A stretch of DNA of 64,000 nt from JACKEQ01 sp041389565 (GTDB lineage: Bacteria; Myxococcota_A; UBA796; GCA-2862545). Below, in pieces: positions 19,354-27,690 of this stretch (position 1 is the first letter of the stretch; each line of letters starts with the position of its first letter). The DNA lies in assembly GCA_041389565.1 (NCBI GenBank), contig JAWKRP010000012.1, forward strand, positions 1 to 64,000, written 5' to 3'. A program made the translations under genes and the position numbers. Under the pieces are notes generated by a model that made no database searches, was not told where the DNA came from, and was given only the letters and a program-made list of their open reading frames with translations.

Positions 19354-20350
19354 GTTCGTCCTCCTTGCGGCGCCCGAGCCAGGCGACCGTGCCAGTGATG
19401 CCGAGCCCGAGCAGGATGAGCCCGAGCGAACCGGCCCCCTGGGTAGCCGATGGCGTGAACACGCGCACCGGGTAGTCCTTGGCTTCCAGCTCCTCGATGA
19501 GCTCGACGGTCATCACCCGTCCCTTCACCACGTCGCCCACCTCGGGCAGGACGCCCTGCTGGAAGGGCCACAGGCCGATCACGGCACCCACGAGCAGCCC
19601 CAGCAGGACGCCGAGCGTGGGCCTCCGGAAGTGCTGGAGGAACCACTCGATCGCGTTCGAGACCACCGCGATTCCGATCACCACTCCCACACCCACGGGG
19701 AGCACGACCCCGAGCACCGGATCGACGGCCGCGCCCACGTCACCGGCCTTCAGGGCCTCCTTGAACGCGTCGATCCCCGACAGGATCGGCACGTACAGCC
19801 CGAGCACCAGCAGCAGGTACCCCCCGCTCACGCCCGGCAGGATCATCGCGCTCGCGCCAGCGATCCCCCCGACGAACAGCATCGGTACGGAGGCTTCGTC
19901 ACCCGTGCCCGCACCGAAGCCCGTCGCCTGGGCCACCGCGAGGGCCGACATCCCCGCGAAGCCCGCGACGACGCCTCCCCAGACCTGTGCGTCGGGCTTC
20001 CCGATCAGACGCCACACGAGCGGGACGCCGCCGAGGGTCAGCCCGATGAACAGCGAGTACATCACCCAGCGGTGCTCGAGCACGAGGTGCTTGATGGTTC
20101 CGGCGCCGATCAGGATGCTCACCGCGGCCGCGACACCGACGGCACCCAGCACCACGATCGCCTTCAGGCTGAACCGCATCCGCGTGAGATCGGCGATGGC
20201 CTGGATGAAGTCGGGGTACACCCCTGCGGCCAGCAGCATCGTTCCGCCGCTGATCCCGGGGACGAGGTTCGCCATCCCCATCAGCAGGCCGCCCATCACG
20301 CCACGGGCTGCGAGCGCCGGGAGCGGCTGCTCCCCTTCAGAACCAGGCAT
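19346..20350 (-). CDS. DUF368 family polyprenyl-phosphate transporter (PopT-like)
   Basis: A 334-residue polytopic membrane protein of the DUF368 family, members of which were recently shown to recycle undecaprenyl phosphate across the inner membrane. Family hallmarks are the two inverted signature segments: MANLVPGISGGTMLL near residues 25-40 and ASAMILPGVSGGYLLLVLG near residue 165. About eight further hydrophobic spans follow. The C-terminus ends with a membrane helix and a basic/acidic tail (RRKEDEHG). It overlaps surE by 14 bp upstream and apt by 8 bp downstream. Confidence 0.9.
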   Translation of the reverse strand: MPGSEGEQPLPALAARGVMGGLLMGMANLVPGISGGTMLLAAGVYPDFIQAIADLTRMRFSLKAIVVLGAVGVAAAVSILIGAGTIKHLVLEHRWVMYSLFIGLTLGGVPLVWRLIGKPDAQVWGGVVAGFAGMSALAVAQATGFGAGTGDEASVPMLFVGGIAGASAMILPGVSGGYLLLVLGLYVPILSGIDAFKEALKAGDVGAAVDPVLGVVLPVGVGVVIGIAVVSNAIEWFLQHFRRPTLGVLLGLLVGAVIGLWPFQQGVLPEVGDVVKGRVMTVELIEELEAKDYPVRVFTPSATQGAGSLGLILLGLGITGTVAWLGRRKEDEHG

Positions 20351-21083
20351 TCACGACCTCGATCAGATCCGGAGATGTGGGGGTGGTGTGCATGGGAGTC
20401 ACGGTGGCCCAGCCCTGCTGTGCCATCACCACGTCTCCCGAGCCAGACGGCTCGTCGGGCATGGGCTTTCCGCCGATCCAGGCGTACTCGTTGCCGCGCG
20501 GATCGGTGCGGACCTCGACCATCGACGTGTAGCGCCGGCGCCCCAGCGGCACGGCCCGGATCCCGGCGAGCGACGCGTAGGGCACGTTCGGCACGTTCAC
20601 GTTGAGGAACGCATCTGCGGGGAACCGCGCGGACAGGCGCTTCTTCAGCACCTCTCGCGCGACGCGGGCCGCGCAGTCCCAGTGGTGCTCGTCCTTGTTC
20701 TCGCCGCGGATGTACAGAGACACGGCCATCGACGGAACGCCCTGCAGCACGGCCTCGCGCGCACCCGCGACCGTTCCGGAGTAGTGCACGTCGTTGCCGA
20801 GGTTCGCGCCGCGGTTGATGCCGCTCACGACGAAGTCGGGCGTGGGCACGAGACCGTGGATTCCGGCGTAGGCGCAGTCGGCCGGGGTGCCGGACAGCGC
20901 GATGCGACGGGGACCGCGCCGCGTGACACGGAGCGGCTTGTGGAGCGTGAAGGCGTGGCTCTGCGCGGACTGCTCGCGCTCGGGGGCCACGATCCACACG
21001 TGGCCGACCTCGGCGAGGGCTGCTGCGAGGGCGTCGATACCGGGGGCATCCACGCCGTCGTCGTTCGTGATGAGCAGGTTCAC
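20337..21083 (-). CDS. surE: 5'/3'-nucleotidase SurE
   Basis: A 248-residue metal-dependent survival nucleotidase. It has the N-terminal acidic site TNDDGVDAPG (DD at residues 8-9), APEREQSAQSHAFT, GTPADCA and SGINRGANLGNDVHYSGTVAGAREA, which bind the divalent metal and phosphate. SurE hydrolyses nucleoside monophosphates and short polyphosphates. The polyphosphate kinase gene diverges from it across a 92-bp gap. First gene of the surE-DUF368-apt unit. Confidence 0.95.
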   Translation of the reverse strand: MNLLITNDDGVDAPGIDALAAALAEVGHVWIVAPEREQSAQSHAFTLHKPLRVTRRGPRRIALSGTPADCAYAGIHGLVPTPDFVVSGINRGANLGNDVHYSGTVAGAREAVLQGVPSMAVSLYIRGENKDEHHWDCAARVAREVLKKRLSARFPADAFLNVNVPNVPYASLAGIRAVPLGRRRYTSMVEVRTDPRGNEYAWIGGKPMPDEPSGSGDVVMAQQGWATVTPMHTTPTSPDLIEVVNAWF

Positions 21084-21175
21084 GGTCGCTCCCGGGAGGC
21101 GCCTGCACGTAACGCCCCCCGCACCGGTCCACCGCTCGCTTGACCCGACCCGGCCGCGCCCCGGATCATGCCCGC

Positions 21176-23266
21176 ATGAGCAAGAACCCGAAGAAGACCG
21201 CCCCCGTCGTCGAGCTGCCCGTCTCGGAGTCCCGCTACATCAACCGCGAGATCAGCTGGCTCGCGTTCAACGCACGGGTGCTCGAGGAGGCGCGCGATCG
21301 CTCGAACCCGCTCCTCGAGCGGCTCCGGTTCCTCACGATCTTCCAGACGAACCTCGACGAGTTCTTCATGGTGCGCGTCAGCGGTCTGCTCCAGCAGGTC
21401 GATGCCGGGATCGAGGTGCTGTCGTTCGACGGGCTCTCGCCGCGCGGCCAGCTCCAGCGCATCCGTGCGCAGCTCACGCCGCTGCTCGAGACCGCCCAGA
21501 AGACCCTGAATCGCGACATCCTGCCCGCGCTGGAGAGCCAGGGGCTCCAGATGGTGCACTACGGAGACCTCGGGAAGTCCGAGCGCAAGCAGTGGGACGC
21601 CTGGTACCTCGACCGCGTGTACCCCATCCTCACGCCGCTCGCGGTGGGCAGCACGCACCCCTTCCCGTTCATCAGCAACCTGTCGCTCAACCTCGCGATG
21701 CTCGTGGGGTCGCCCACCGGGGAGAGCCGGCTCGCCCGCGTGAAGGTGCCGCTGCACAACCTGCCCGCGTTCCTGCCTCTGTCGGGACGGTGGGAGCTCG
21801 AGACGCCCGAGCGCCTGCTCCCCCTCGAGGAGCTCATCGCCGCGAACATGCACACCATGTTCCCGGGCATGTCGGTCGAGCGTCCGTACGTGTTCCGCGT
21901 CACGCGCGACGCCGACGTCGAGATCGCGGAAGACGAAGCCGACGACCTGCTCACCGTGCTCCAGCAGGAGCTCCGGAAGCGCCGCTTCGGCCAGGCCGTG
22001 CGCCTCGAGGTCCAGTCGGGCACCCCGGAGGTCATCCAGGAAGCCCTCAAGGCCGGGCTCGGGCTCACTTCGGATCAGGTGTTCGAGGTCGACGGGCTGC
22101 TCGGCGTCGAGCGCCTGTCGGAGCTGATCAAGGCCGACCTCCCCGAGCTGAAGTTCCCGGGCTTCGTGCCGCGCACGCCCCCTTCGCTCGCCGACGGCGA
22201 CGCCTTCGCCACCCTGCGCACCCAGGACGTGCTGCTCCACCACCCGTTCGACTCCATCATCCCGCTCGTCGAGTTCATCCGGGCCGCCGCCCGTGATCCG
22301 GCGGTGGTGGCCATCAAGCAGACGCTGTACCGCACGAACATCGACTCCCCCATCATCGAAGCCCTGCAGGAGGCCGTCGAGAACGGCAAGCAGGTCGCGG
22401 TGGTCGTGGAGCTCAAGGCGCGCTTCGACGAGGAGAACAACATCGTCTGGGCCCAGAGGCTCGAACAGGCCGGTGTGCACGTGGTCTACGGGGTCCCGCG
22501 CCTCAAGACGCACGCGAAGCTCGCCATGGTCATCCGCCGCAACGAGCAGGGCGAGCTCATCCGCTACGCCCACATCGGCACCGGGAACTACAACACCATC
22601 ACGGCGCGCGTGTACACCGACCTCGGCCTGCTCACGTGCGACCCCGACCTCACCGCCGACGTGGGCGACCTGTTCAACCACCTGACGGGCTTCGCCCTGC
22701 CCGACCAGTACCGCAAGCTCCTCGTCGCCCCCCACTTCATGAAGCCCGGCATCGTGGAGCGCATCCAGCGGGAGTCGCGCGTCGCGGCGGCGGGCCGGCC
22801 CGGTCGCATCATCGCCAAGTGCAACGCGGTCGCCGACCGCGAGATCATCGAAGCCCTGTACGAAGCGAGCCAGGCCGGCGTGCAGATCGACCTGTTGGTG
22901 CGGGGGATCTGCTGCCTGGTGCCCGGAGTGGCCGGAATGTCCGAGAACATCCGCGTCACGAGCGTGGTCGGGCGGTTCCTGGAGCACAGCCGCGTGTACT
23001 GGTTCGACAACGACGGCACCCCCGAGTGCTTCATCGGCAGCGCCGACCTGATGGACCGCAACCTCGACCGCCGGGTGGAGACCCTCGCTCCCATCGAAGA
23101 CCCCGAGCTCCGGCGCTGGCTGCGGGACGTCCTGCTCCAGCGCTACCTCGACGACCGCGGCCGCACGCGCGAGCTCCAGTCCGACGGCGTGTACGGGCGT
23201 CTCGAGCGTCGCACCCCCGAAGAGCGCGACGTCCACGAGCTGTTCCTCGACGAGAACTCGCGGTGA
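21176..23266 (+). CDS. ppk1: Polyphosphate kinase 1
   Basis: A 696-residue enzyme that polymerises the gamma-phosphate of ATP into polyphosphate. Recognisable parts are the N-terminal YINREISWLAFNARVLEEA, DEFFMVRVSG, HPFDSIIPLVEFIRAAARDP, the autophosphorylated His in RLKTHAKLAMV near residue 446, and HIGTGNYNTITARVYTDLGLLT. The length is normal. The start at 21176 is chosen by similarity; its Shine-Dalgarno is weak. The stop overlaps the next gene by 4 bp, so Ppk1 is translationally coupled to a deacetylase-like protein. Confidence 0.96.
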   Translation: MSKNPKKTAPVVELPVSESRYINREISWLAFNARVLEEARDRSNPLLERLRFLTIFQTNLDEFFMVRVSGLLQQVDAGIEVLSFDGLSPRGQLQRIRAQLTPLLETAQKTLNRDILPALESQGLQMVHYGDLGKSERKQWDAWYLDRVYPILTPLAVGSTHPFPFISNLSLNLAMLVGSPTGESRLARVKVPLHNLPAFLPLSGRWELETPERLLPLEELIAANMHTMFPGMSVERPYVFRVTRDADVEIAEDEADDLLTVLQQELRKRRFGQAVRLEVQSGTPEVIQEALKAGLGLTSDQVFEVDGLLGVERLSELIKADLPELKFPGFVPRTPPSLADGDAFATLRTQDVLLHHPFDSIIPLVEFIRAAARDPAVVAIKQTLYRTNIDSPIIEALQEAVENGKQVAVVVELKARFDEENNIVWAQRLEQAGVHVVYGVPRLKTHAKLAMVIRRNEQGELIRYAHIGTGNYNTITARVYTDLGLLTCDPDLTADVGDLFNHLTGFALPDQYRKLLVAPHFMKPGIVERIQRESRVAAAGRPGRIIAKCNAVADREIIEALYEASQAGVQIDLLVRGICCLVPGVAGMSENIRVTSVVGRFLEHSRVYWFDNDGTPECFIGSADLMDRNLDRRVETLAPIEDPELRRWLRDVLLQRYLDDRGRTRELQSDGVYGRLERRTPEERDVHELFLDENSR

Positions 23267-24984
23267 GGTGGTTCGGACGCAGGCGCCTCGCGGTCTGGTA
23301 CCACCCGTCCTTCCGTTTGCCGTTCTCGGGCTCCTCGCTCGGCTCCGGCCTCGACGCACGCCGCGCCGACAACGTACTCACCTGGCTGCTCGACATGCGG
23401 ATCGTCCGCGAGGACCACGTGTTCGAAGCGCCCGAGGCCGACTACGCCGACCTGCGCCGCGTGCACGACGACGACTGGCTCACGAAGCTCGACGATCCCG
23501 ACGTGGTCTCCCGGATCGTCGGCACCGACGGGCCCGTCCCGGTCGCTTCGGTGGTCGAGCTGTGGCGGCGGGGCGTGGGTGCGGCCATCGCGGCCTCGCG
23601 CTGGGTGTCCGAGAACGACGGTGTCGCGGCGACCCTGATGGGCGGGTTCCACCACGCGGGCCCCGATCGCGGCGGGGGGTTCTGCGGGCTCAACGACATC
23701 GCGGTCGCCATCGCCGTGCGTCGGGCCGAGGGGCTGAAGGGCCGCATCCTCGTGATCGATCTCGACGCTCACCCTCCAGACGGGCTGGCGGGGTTCCTGC
23801 TCCCCGAGGTCGATGTGCGCTCGGTGTCGGGCGACTCGAACTGGACGGCCGGACGCATCGCGGAGGTGCGGGTGCCGCTCGGCTCGTCGGACCGCGTGTA
23901 CCTCGAGGCCGTGGACGCCGTGCTCGCCGACGTCGGGAAGCCCGTGCTCGCGTTCTACCTGGCCGGGAGCGACCCTGCGCGCGGCGACCGCCTCGGCGGG
24001 CTCGACGTGACCCCCGAAGGCCTGCGGGAGCGGGACCGGCGCGTGTTCGCGGCCATCGAGGGCGTGCCCACCGTGGTCGTGCCGGGCGGTGGCTACTCGC
24101 CCCATGCGTGGACCCTGCTCGCAGGCACGTTCGCGCAGGCGATCGGCAGCCGGCGCGCCGTGGCGTCGGGCTACGACCCGGTGGCCCGCAAGGTCGGGCG
24201 CGTGGCGCGGACCCTCGCCCCGTTCGAGGACGACATCGTGATCACCGAGGCCGACCTCGGAGGCATGCTGGGCGGTCCGAACGTGGAGTTCCGGTTCCTC
24301 CAGCACTACACGCGGCACGGGCTGGAGCTGGTGCTCGACCGGTACGGGATCACGGATGCCGTGCACCGGATGGGCTTCACACACGTGGAGCTCGAGCTGC
24401 AGGCGGGGTCGATGCCGCACCGCGTGCGCGTGTTCGGGCAGCACGGCGGTGCGCGCCACAAGCTCATGGAGCTCACCGTCGCCTACCGCAGCCTGGAGGA
24501 CTGGCGCACGGTGTTCATCGAGTGGCTCGAGCTCGTCGACCCGCGTGTGCCCCCCGACTCCGCGCGTGGTCTTCCGGGCCAGGCGCACCGGGGGCTCGGG
24601 CTGGCCCGCGAGGTCGGCTCGATGCTCGACGTGGCCGTGCAGCGGCTCCATCTCGACGGGCTGTCGTTCGTGCCGTCGCACTACCACATCGCGTTCATGG
24701 TCCGGAAGCAGGCCTGCTTCGTCGATCCGAAGGTACGCGGCCGCTTCCGTGCGCTCCGGAAGTACTTCGACGGCGTTCCGCTCCACGTCGCGAGCGCCTG
24801 TGTGGAGCGCGGCATCCCGACCGAAGACGGCGAGGACGTGCGGTGGACTCCGTCCCTCATGGTGCGCGCGCTCTCGCCCGCGCTGCGGGCACGTCTCGAC
24901 CAGGACGCCCAGGAAGCGCGTGCGGTGGAGCGCGGCACGCTGCTCAGGCTGCTGCCCCGCGAGATCGTGCTGCGCGAGATCTGA
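23263..24984 (+). CDS. Histone-deacetylase-superfamily protein with C-terminal extension
   Basis: A 573-residue protein. The first 300 residues form an arginase/deacetylase-type domain with plausible zinc ligands and catalytic residues: GGFHHAGPDRGGGF near residue 128 (paired His), VIDLDAHPPDG near 166 (Asp and His), AGSDPARGDRLGGL near 235 (Asp) and VPGGGY near 272. It probably deacetylates acetyl-Lys or small acetyl-amines. Residues 300-573 form a second region (MGFTHVELELQAGSMPHRVRV, SFVPSHYHIAFMV) not recognised as a known domain. The GTG start overlaps the ppk1 stop by 4 bp (GTGA). Confidence 0.82.
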   Translation: MRWFGRRRLAVWYHPSFRLPFSGSSLGSGLDARRADNVLTWLLDMRIVREDHVFEAPEADYADLRRVHDDDWLTKLDDPDVVSRIVGTDGPVPVASVVELWRRGVGAAIAASRWVSENDGVAATLMGGFHHAGPDRGGGFCGLNDIAVAIAVRRAEGLKGRILVIDLDAHPPDGLAGFLLPEVDVRSVSGDSNWTAGRIAEVRVPLGSSDRVYLEAVDAVLADVGKPVLAFYLAGSDPARGDRLGGLDVTPEGLRERDRRVFAAIEGVPTVVVPGGGYSPHAWTLLAGTFAQAIGSRRAVASGYDPVARKVGRVARTLAPFEDDIVITEADLGGMLGGPNVEFRFLQHYTRHGLELVLDRYGITDAVHRMGFTHVELELQAGSMPHRVRVFGQHGGARHKLMELTVAYRSLEDWRTVFIEWLELVDPRVPPDSARGLPGQAHRGLGLAREVGSMLDVAVQRLHLDGLSFVPSHYHIAFMVRKQACFVDPKVRGRFRALRKYFDGVPLHVASACVERGIPTEDGEDVRWTPSLMVRALSPALRARLDQDAQEARAVERGTLLRLLPREIVLREI

Positions 24985-24990
24985 CCGCCG

Positions 24991-25947
24991 TCAGCGGAAC
25001 GCGGCCCGCAGGTCCGACGAGCCGAGATCACCGAGCGCACCCCCCTTCCGGGCCTGCTGGCGCGGAGAGAACAGCGCGGACGGGTCCTTCCCCTCGGAGA
25101 GCAGGGCGTTCGCGCGGGTGGCCTGCGTGGGCGTCATCGGTACGGACGCCCACTCCGTGTGACGCAGCCGGTAGCGGTCGTCTCCGGGCGTCGGAGACAG
25201 CGAGCCCTGCTCCATCGGACGCGCTCCACCCGAGCTCGCGTGGCGGTCGAGGTCGCGCCGCGTCGTGCGGTCGGGGTCGAACCGCACCTCCACCACCTCA
25301 CGCCCGCCCTGCCATCCGGTGCGCGTGCCCACCACGCCGTCGACGCTCCCGAGGTGCGCTTCTCCGGACCAGAAGCACGCCATGCTGTAGGTGGCCGTCT
25401 CGGCCCGGTCTGCGGCCACGAGCTCGTCGCGGATCAGAGTCAGCCACTCGGGTGCGCGGGAGCCGAGCGCTCCGGCCAGGCTCTCCGCGAACGCAGCCTC
25501 CGTGTAGGGCCCCGCGAACCGCGGCGCGACGTCCCGCCCGTCCCCGTCGAGGTACCGCACCACCGGGTTGTTCCAGCGCGGCTCGTCGAACCGCGCGCAC
25601 AGGGCGGCGTCGTCGGCCGTGTTGTTGTAGACCACCACCGGCTCGAAGGCGGTCTCGATGGCCTCTGCGAGCAGCGGATGCGTCAGCGCGCCCGTCCCGA
25701 AGCCCTTCACCGTGGAGCAGCCCGGCACCTCGTCGAACAGCACCAACACCGGCTTCCCGCTGGCCTTCGACCGCGCCATCGCACCGTCGAGCCCACGCGG
25801 CCACGTCACGCTCCCGAGCTCCTCCACCGGATCGGCGAACTCGGTCGGCGCGGGCCCGGACCCTCCGGTCCCCACGAGCGTCGCGGCGGAGCGCTCGGGC
25901 ACGGTGGAGCAAGCGGCGAGCAGCGTGAGGACGGCGGTACGGAACAT
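24991..25947 (-). CDS. Fusion of thioredoxin-like and MsrA-like domains
   Basis: A 318-residue protein whose first 15 residues (MFRTAVLTLLAACST) look like a lipoprotein or Sec signal with Cys13 as possible lipidation site. Residues about 55-170 form a thioredoxin-like domain with VPGCSTVKGFG, keeping a single Cys where a CxxC would be expected. Residues about 185-235 match the core of peptide methionine sulfoxide reductase A (ACFWSGEAHLGSVDGVVGTRTGWQGGREVVEVRFDP region) with catalytic Cys near residue 190. An envelope repair role for oxidised Met is the inference. The MsrA part is shorter than the full family. Confidence 0.68.
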   Translation of the reverse strand: MFRTAVLTLLAACSTVPERSAATLVGTGGSGPAPTEFADPVEELGSVTWPRGLDGAMARSKASGKPVLVLFDEVPGCSTVKGFGTGALTHPLLAEAIETAFEPVVVYNNTADDAALCARFDEPRWNNPVVRYLDGDGRDVAPRFAGPYTEAAFAESLAGALGSRAPEWLTLIRDELVAADRAETATYSMACFWSGEAHLGSVDGVVGTRTGWQGGREVVEVRFDPDRTTRRDLDRHASSGGARPMEQGSLSPTPGDDRYRLRHTEWASVPMTPTQATRANALLSEGKDPSALFSPRQQARKGGALGDLGSSDLRAAFR

Positions 25948-25994
25948 GGGCACTCCAGGCGTCTCTCGGGGGTACGAGCCCGCTCCCGCTTCGG

Positions 25995-27590
25995 TTACCG
26001 CGGACCTCCCTGGACCTTGCTGAGCTCCTGCATCCCCTTCAGCGGCTCCATCGCGACGGCCGCGAGCACGCCGCCCATCATGGCGCCGACGACCCCCACG
26101 GTGCTCACCTCCGAGCCGGCGAAGAACAGCCCCGGGATCGGGCTGCGCGGCTTCAGACCGTCGGTCGCGAAGCGCTCGGGCGTGGGCTCGATGCCGTAGA
26201 TCGACCCGTGCATCGGGCGCGTGAAGTGCTCGGTGGACACGGGCGTCGAGAGCTCCACGTGCTTCAACATCGGCCGCAGACCGGGCATGCGCTCGAGGAA
26301 CTGCGCGAGCAGGGCGTCCTCCAGGCGCTTCTTCAGCGCGTCGTAGTCCGCGCCCCGCTTCTTCCACCGCGTGCCCACCCAGGGCTCGAACACCGACCAC
26401 GGCACGAATGTGACCACCTCGCCCGTGTGGAGCTGGTCGGGCCCGGGGTCGTGCTCGGGGTCTTTCAGCGACGGGAACGAGCAGTACAGGATCGGCGCGG
26501 CTCCGAGCGGCTCCGCCGTGATGTCCCACGCGTCGATCTCGCAGTCCCAGGTGCTCCAGAACCACTCGTTCGCGGAGCTCGCGCCCGCCGACCGGATGTC
26601 CCCCTCGAACCCCAGGTACAGGCACACATGGGCCGACGCGGGTCGGAGCTGCTGAACCTCCCGTGTCCACGGGCCTCTCGCGTCCTCGGGCAGCAGGCGC
26701 CCGACGGTCGACATCACCCCCGCCGCGCTCACGACGCGAGGAGCCCGGATCTCCTCGCCGTCCTTCATCCGCACCCCGACCGCACGCCCCCGCTCCACGA
26801 GGATCTGGTCGACGTCGGCGTACACCCGGGTCCATCCGCCCGCTTCGGCGACCGTGCGGAGCAGCTGCGTCGCGATCTCCCCGGACCCTCCCACCGGGTA
26901 GTACCCGCCATGCCAGAAGTGCCGCACGACGAGCGCCTGCATCGCGAACGACGACCGGCTCGGCACGGATCCGTAGTAGCCCCACTGCGCGGCGAGCACG
27001 GTCCGCAGGCGCGGATCGTCCGTCAGCTCCGCGATGACGTCGGCCGTGCGGCGCGCGAGCCACTTCTCGGCGGGGCCCGCCATGAGTCGGCGCGTCACGC
27101 GACGCAGGCCGGGCGGGGCCACGCGCGACAGGTAGTACCCCCGCATCGACTGACCGACCTCACGGACGAGCGCGAGGTACCGGTCGATCGCCTCCACCTC
27201 GTTCGGGAAGGCCGCCACGAGGTTCGCGCGGAACGTGGCCTTGTCGTCGGGGAACGCGATGTCGAGGCCCTCGGGGAAGTGGAAGGAGTCGTACACCGGC
27301 CCGAGCGACGTCCACTTCAGCCGGCCCTGCGTGAGTCGCGACAGCAACCGGCCCGGCATGGCGCGCTCGTCGACCTCGCCGACCGCGTGCACACCGACGT
27401 CCCACGACCACCGCTTCCGTCGGAACGCGTGCGTGAAGCCGCCCGGCGTGTAGTGCTGCTCCAATACCAGCACCTTCTGGCCCCACGAGGCGAGCATCGC
27501 CGCACACGTCATGCCGCCGATGCCCGAGCCGACGACGATCACGTCCCACGGGCCCTCGCCACCGTTCCGATCCCAGTACCGCTCCGCCAT
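25995..27590 (-). CDS. FAD-dependent oxidoreductase, retinol saturase/carotenoid isomerase-like
   Basis: A 531-residue flavoprotein. The N-terminal dinucleotide-binding fold (DVIVVGSGIGGMTCAAMLASWG, then VLVLEQHYTPGG) and C-terminal FAD-contact region (GLFFAGSEVSTVGVVGAMMGG) are typical of the phytoene desaturase/CrtISO/retinol saturase family. The substrate is not predictable, and no other carotenoid gene lies nearby. The ATG at 27590 is chosen over 27617 because GGGAGG lies 5-6 bp upstream of it. Divergent from the SLC13 permease gene. Confidence 0.85.
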   Translation of the reverse strand: MAERYWDRNGGEGPWDVIVVGSGIGGMTCAAMLASWGQKVLVLEQHYTPGGFTHAFRRKRWSWDVGVHAVGEVDERAMPGRLLSRLTQGRLKWTSLGPVYDSFHFPEGLDIAFPDDKATFRANLVAAFPNEVEAIDRYLALVREVGQSMRGYYLSRVAPPGLRRVTRRLMAGPAEKWLARRTADVIAELTDDPRLRTVLAAQWGYYGSVPSRSSFAMQALVVRHFWHGGYYPVGGSGEIATQLLRTVAEAGGWTRVYADVDQILVERGRAVGVRMKDGEEIRAPRVVSAAGVMSTVGRLLPEDARGPWTREVQQLRPASAHVCLYLGFEGDIRSAGASSANEWFWSTWDCEIDAWDITAEPLGAAPILYCSFPSLKDPEHDPGPDQLHTGEVVTFVPWSVFEPWVGTRWKKRGADYDALKKRLEDALLAQFLERMPGLRPMLKHVELSTPVSTEHFTRPMHGSIYGIEPTPERFATDGLKPRSPIPGLFFAGSEVSTVGVVGAMMGGVLAAVAMEPLKGMQELSKVQGGPR

Positions 27591-27690
27591 CACGCCCTCC
27601 CCGCCACCGTCCCACATACCCGGTGTGCGCAGTGGACGTAGCGTCGCGGCCCGGGCGCGCTATGCGTGCCTCGACGCCCCTCGAGGTGCC

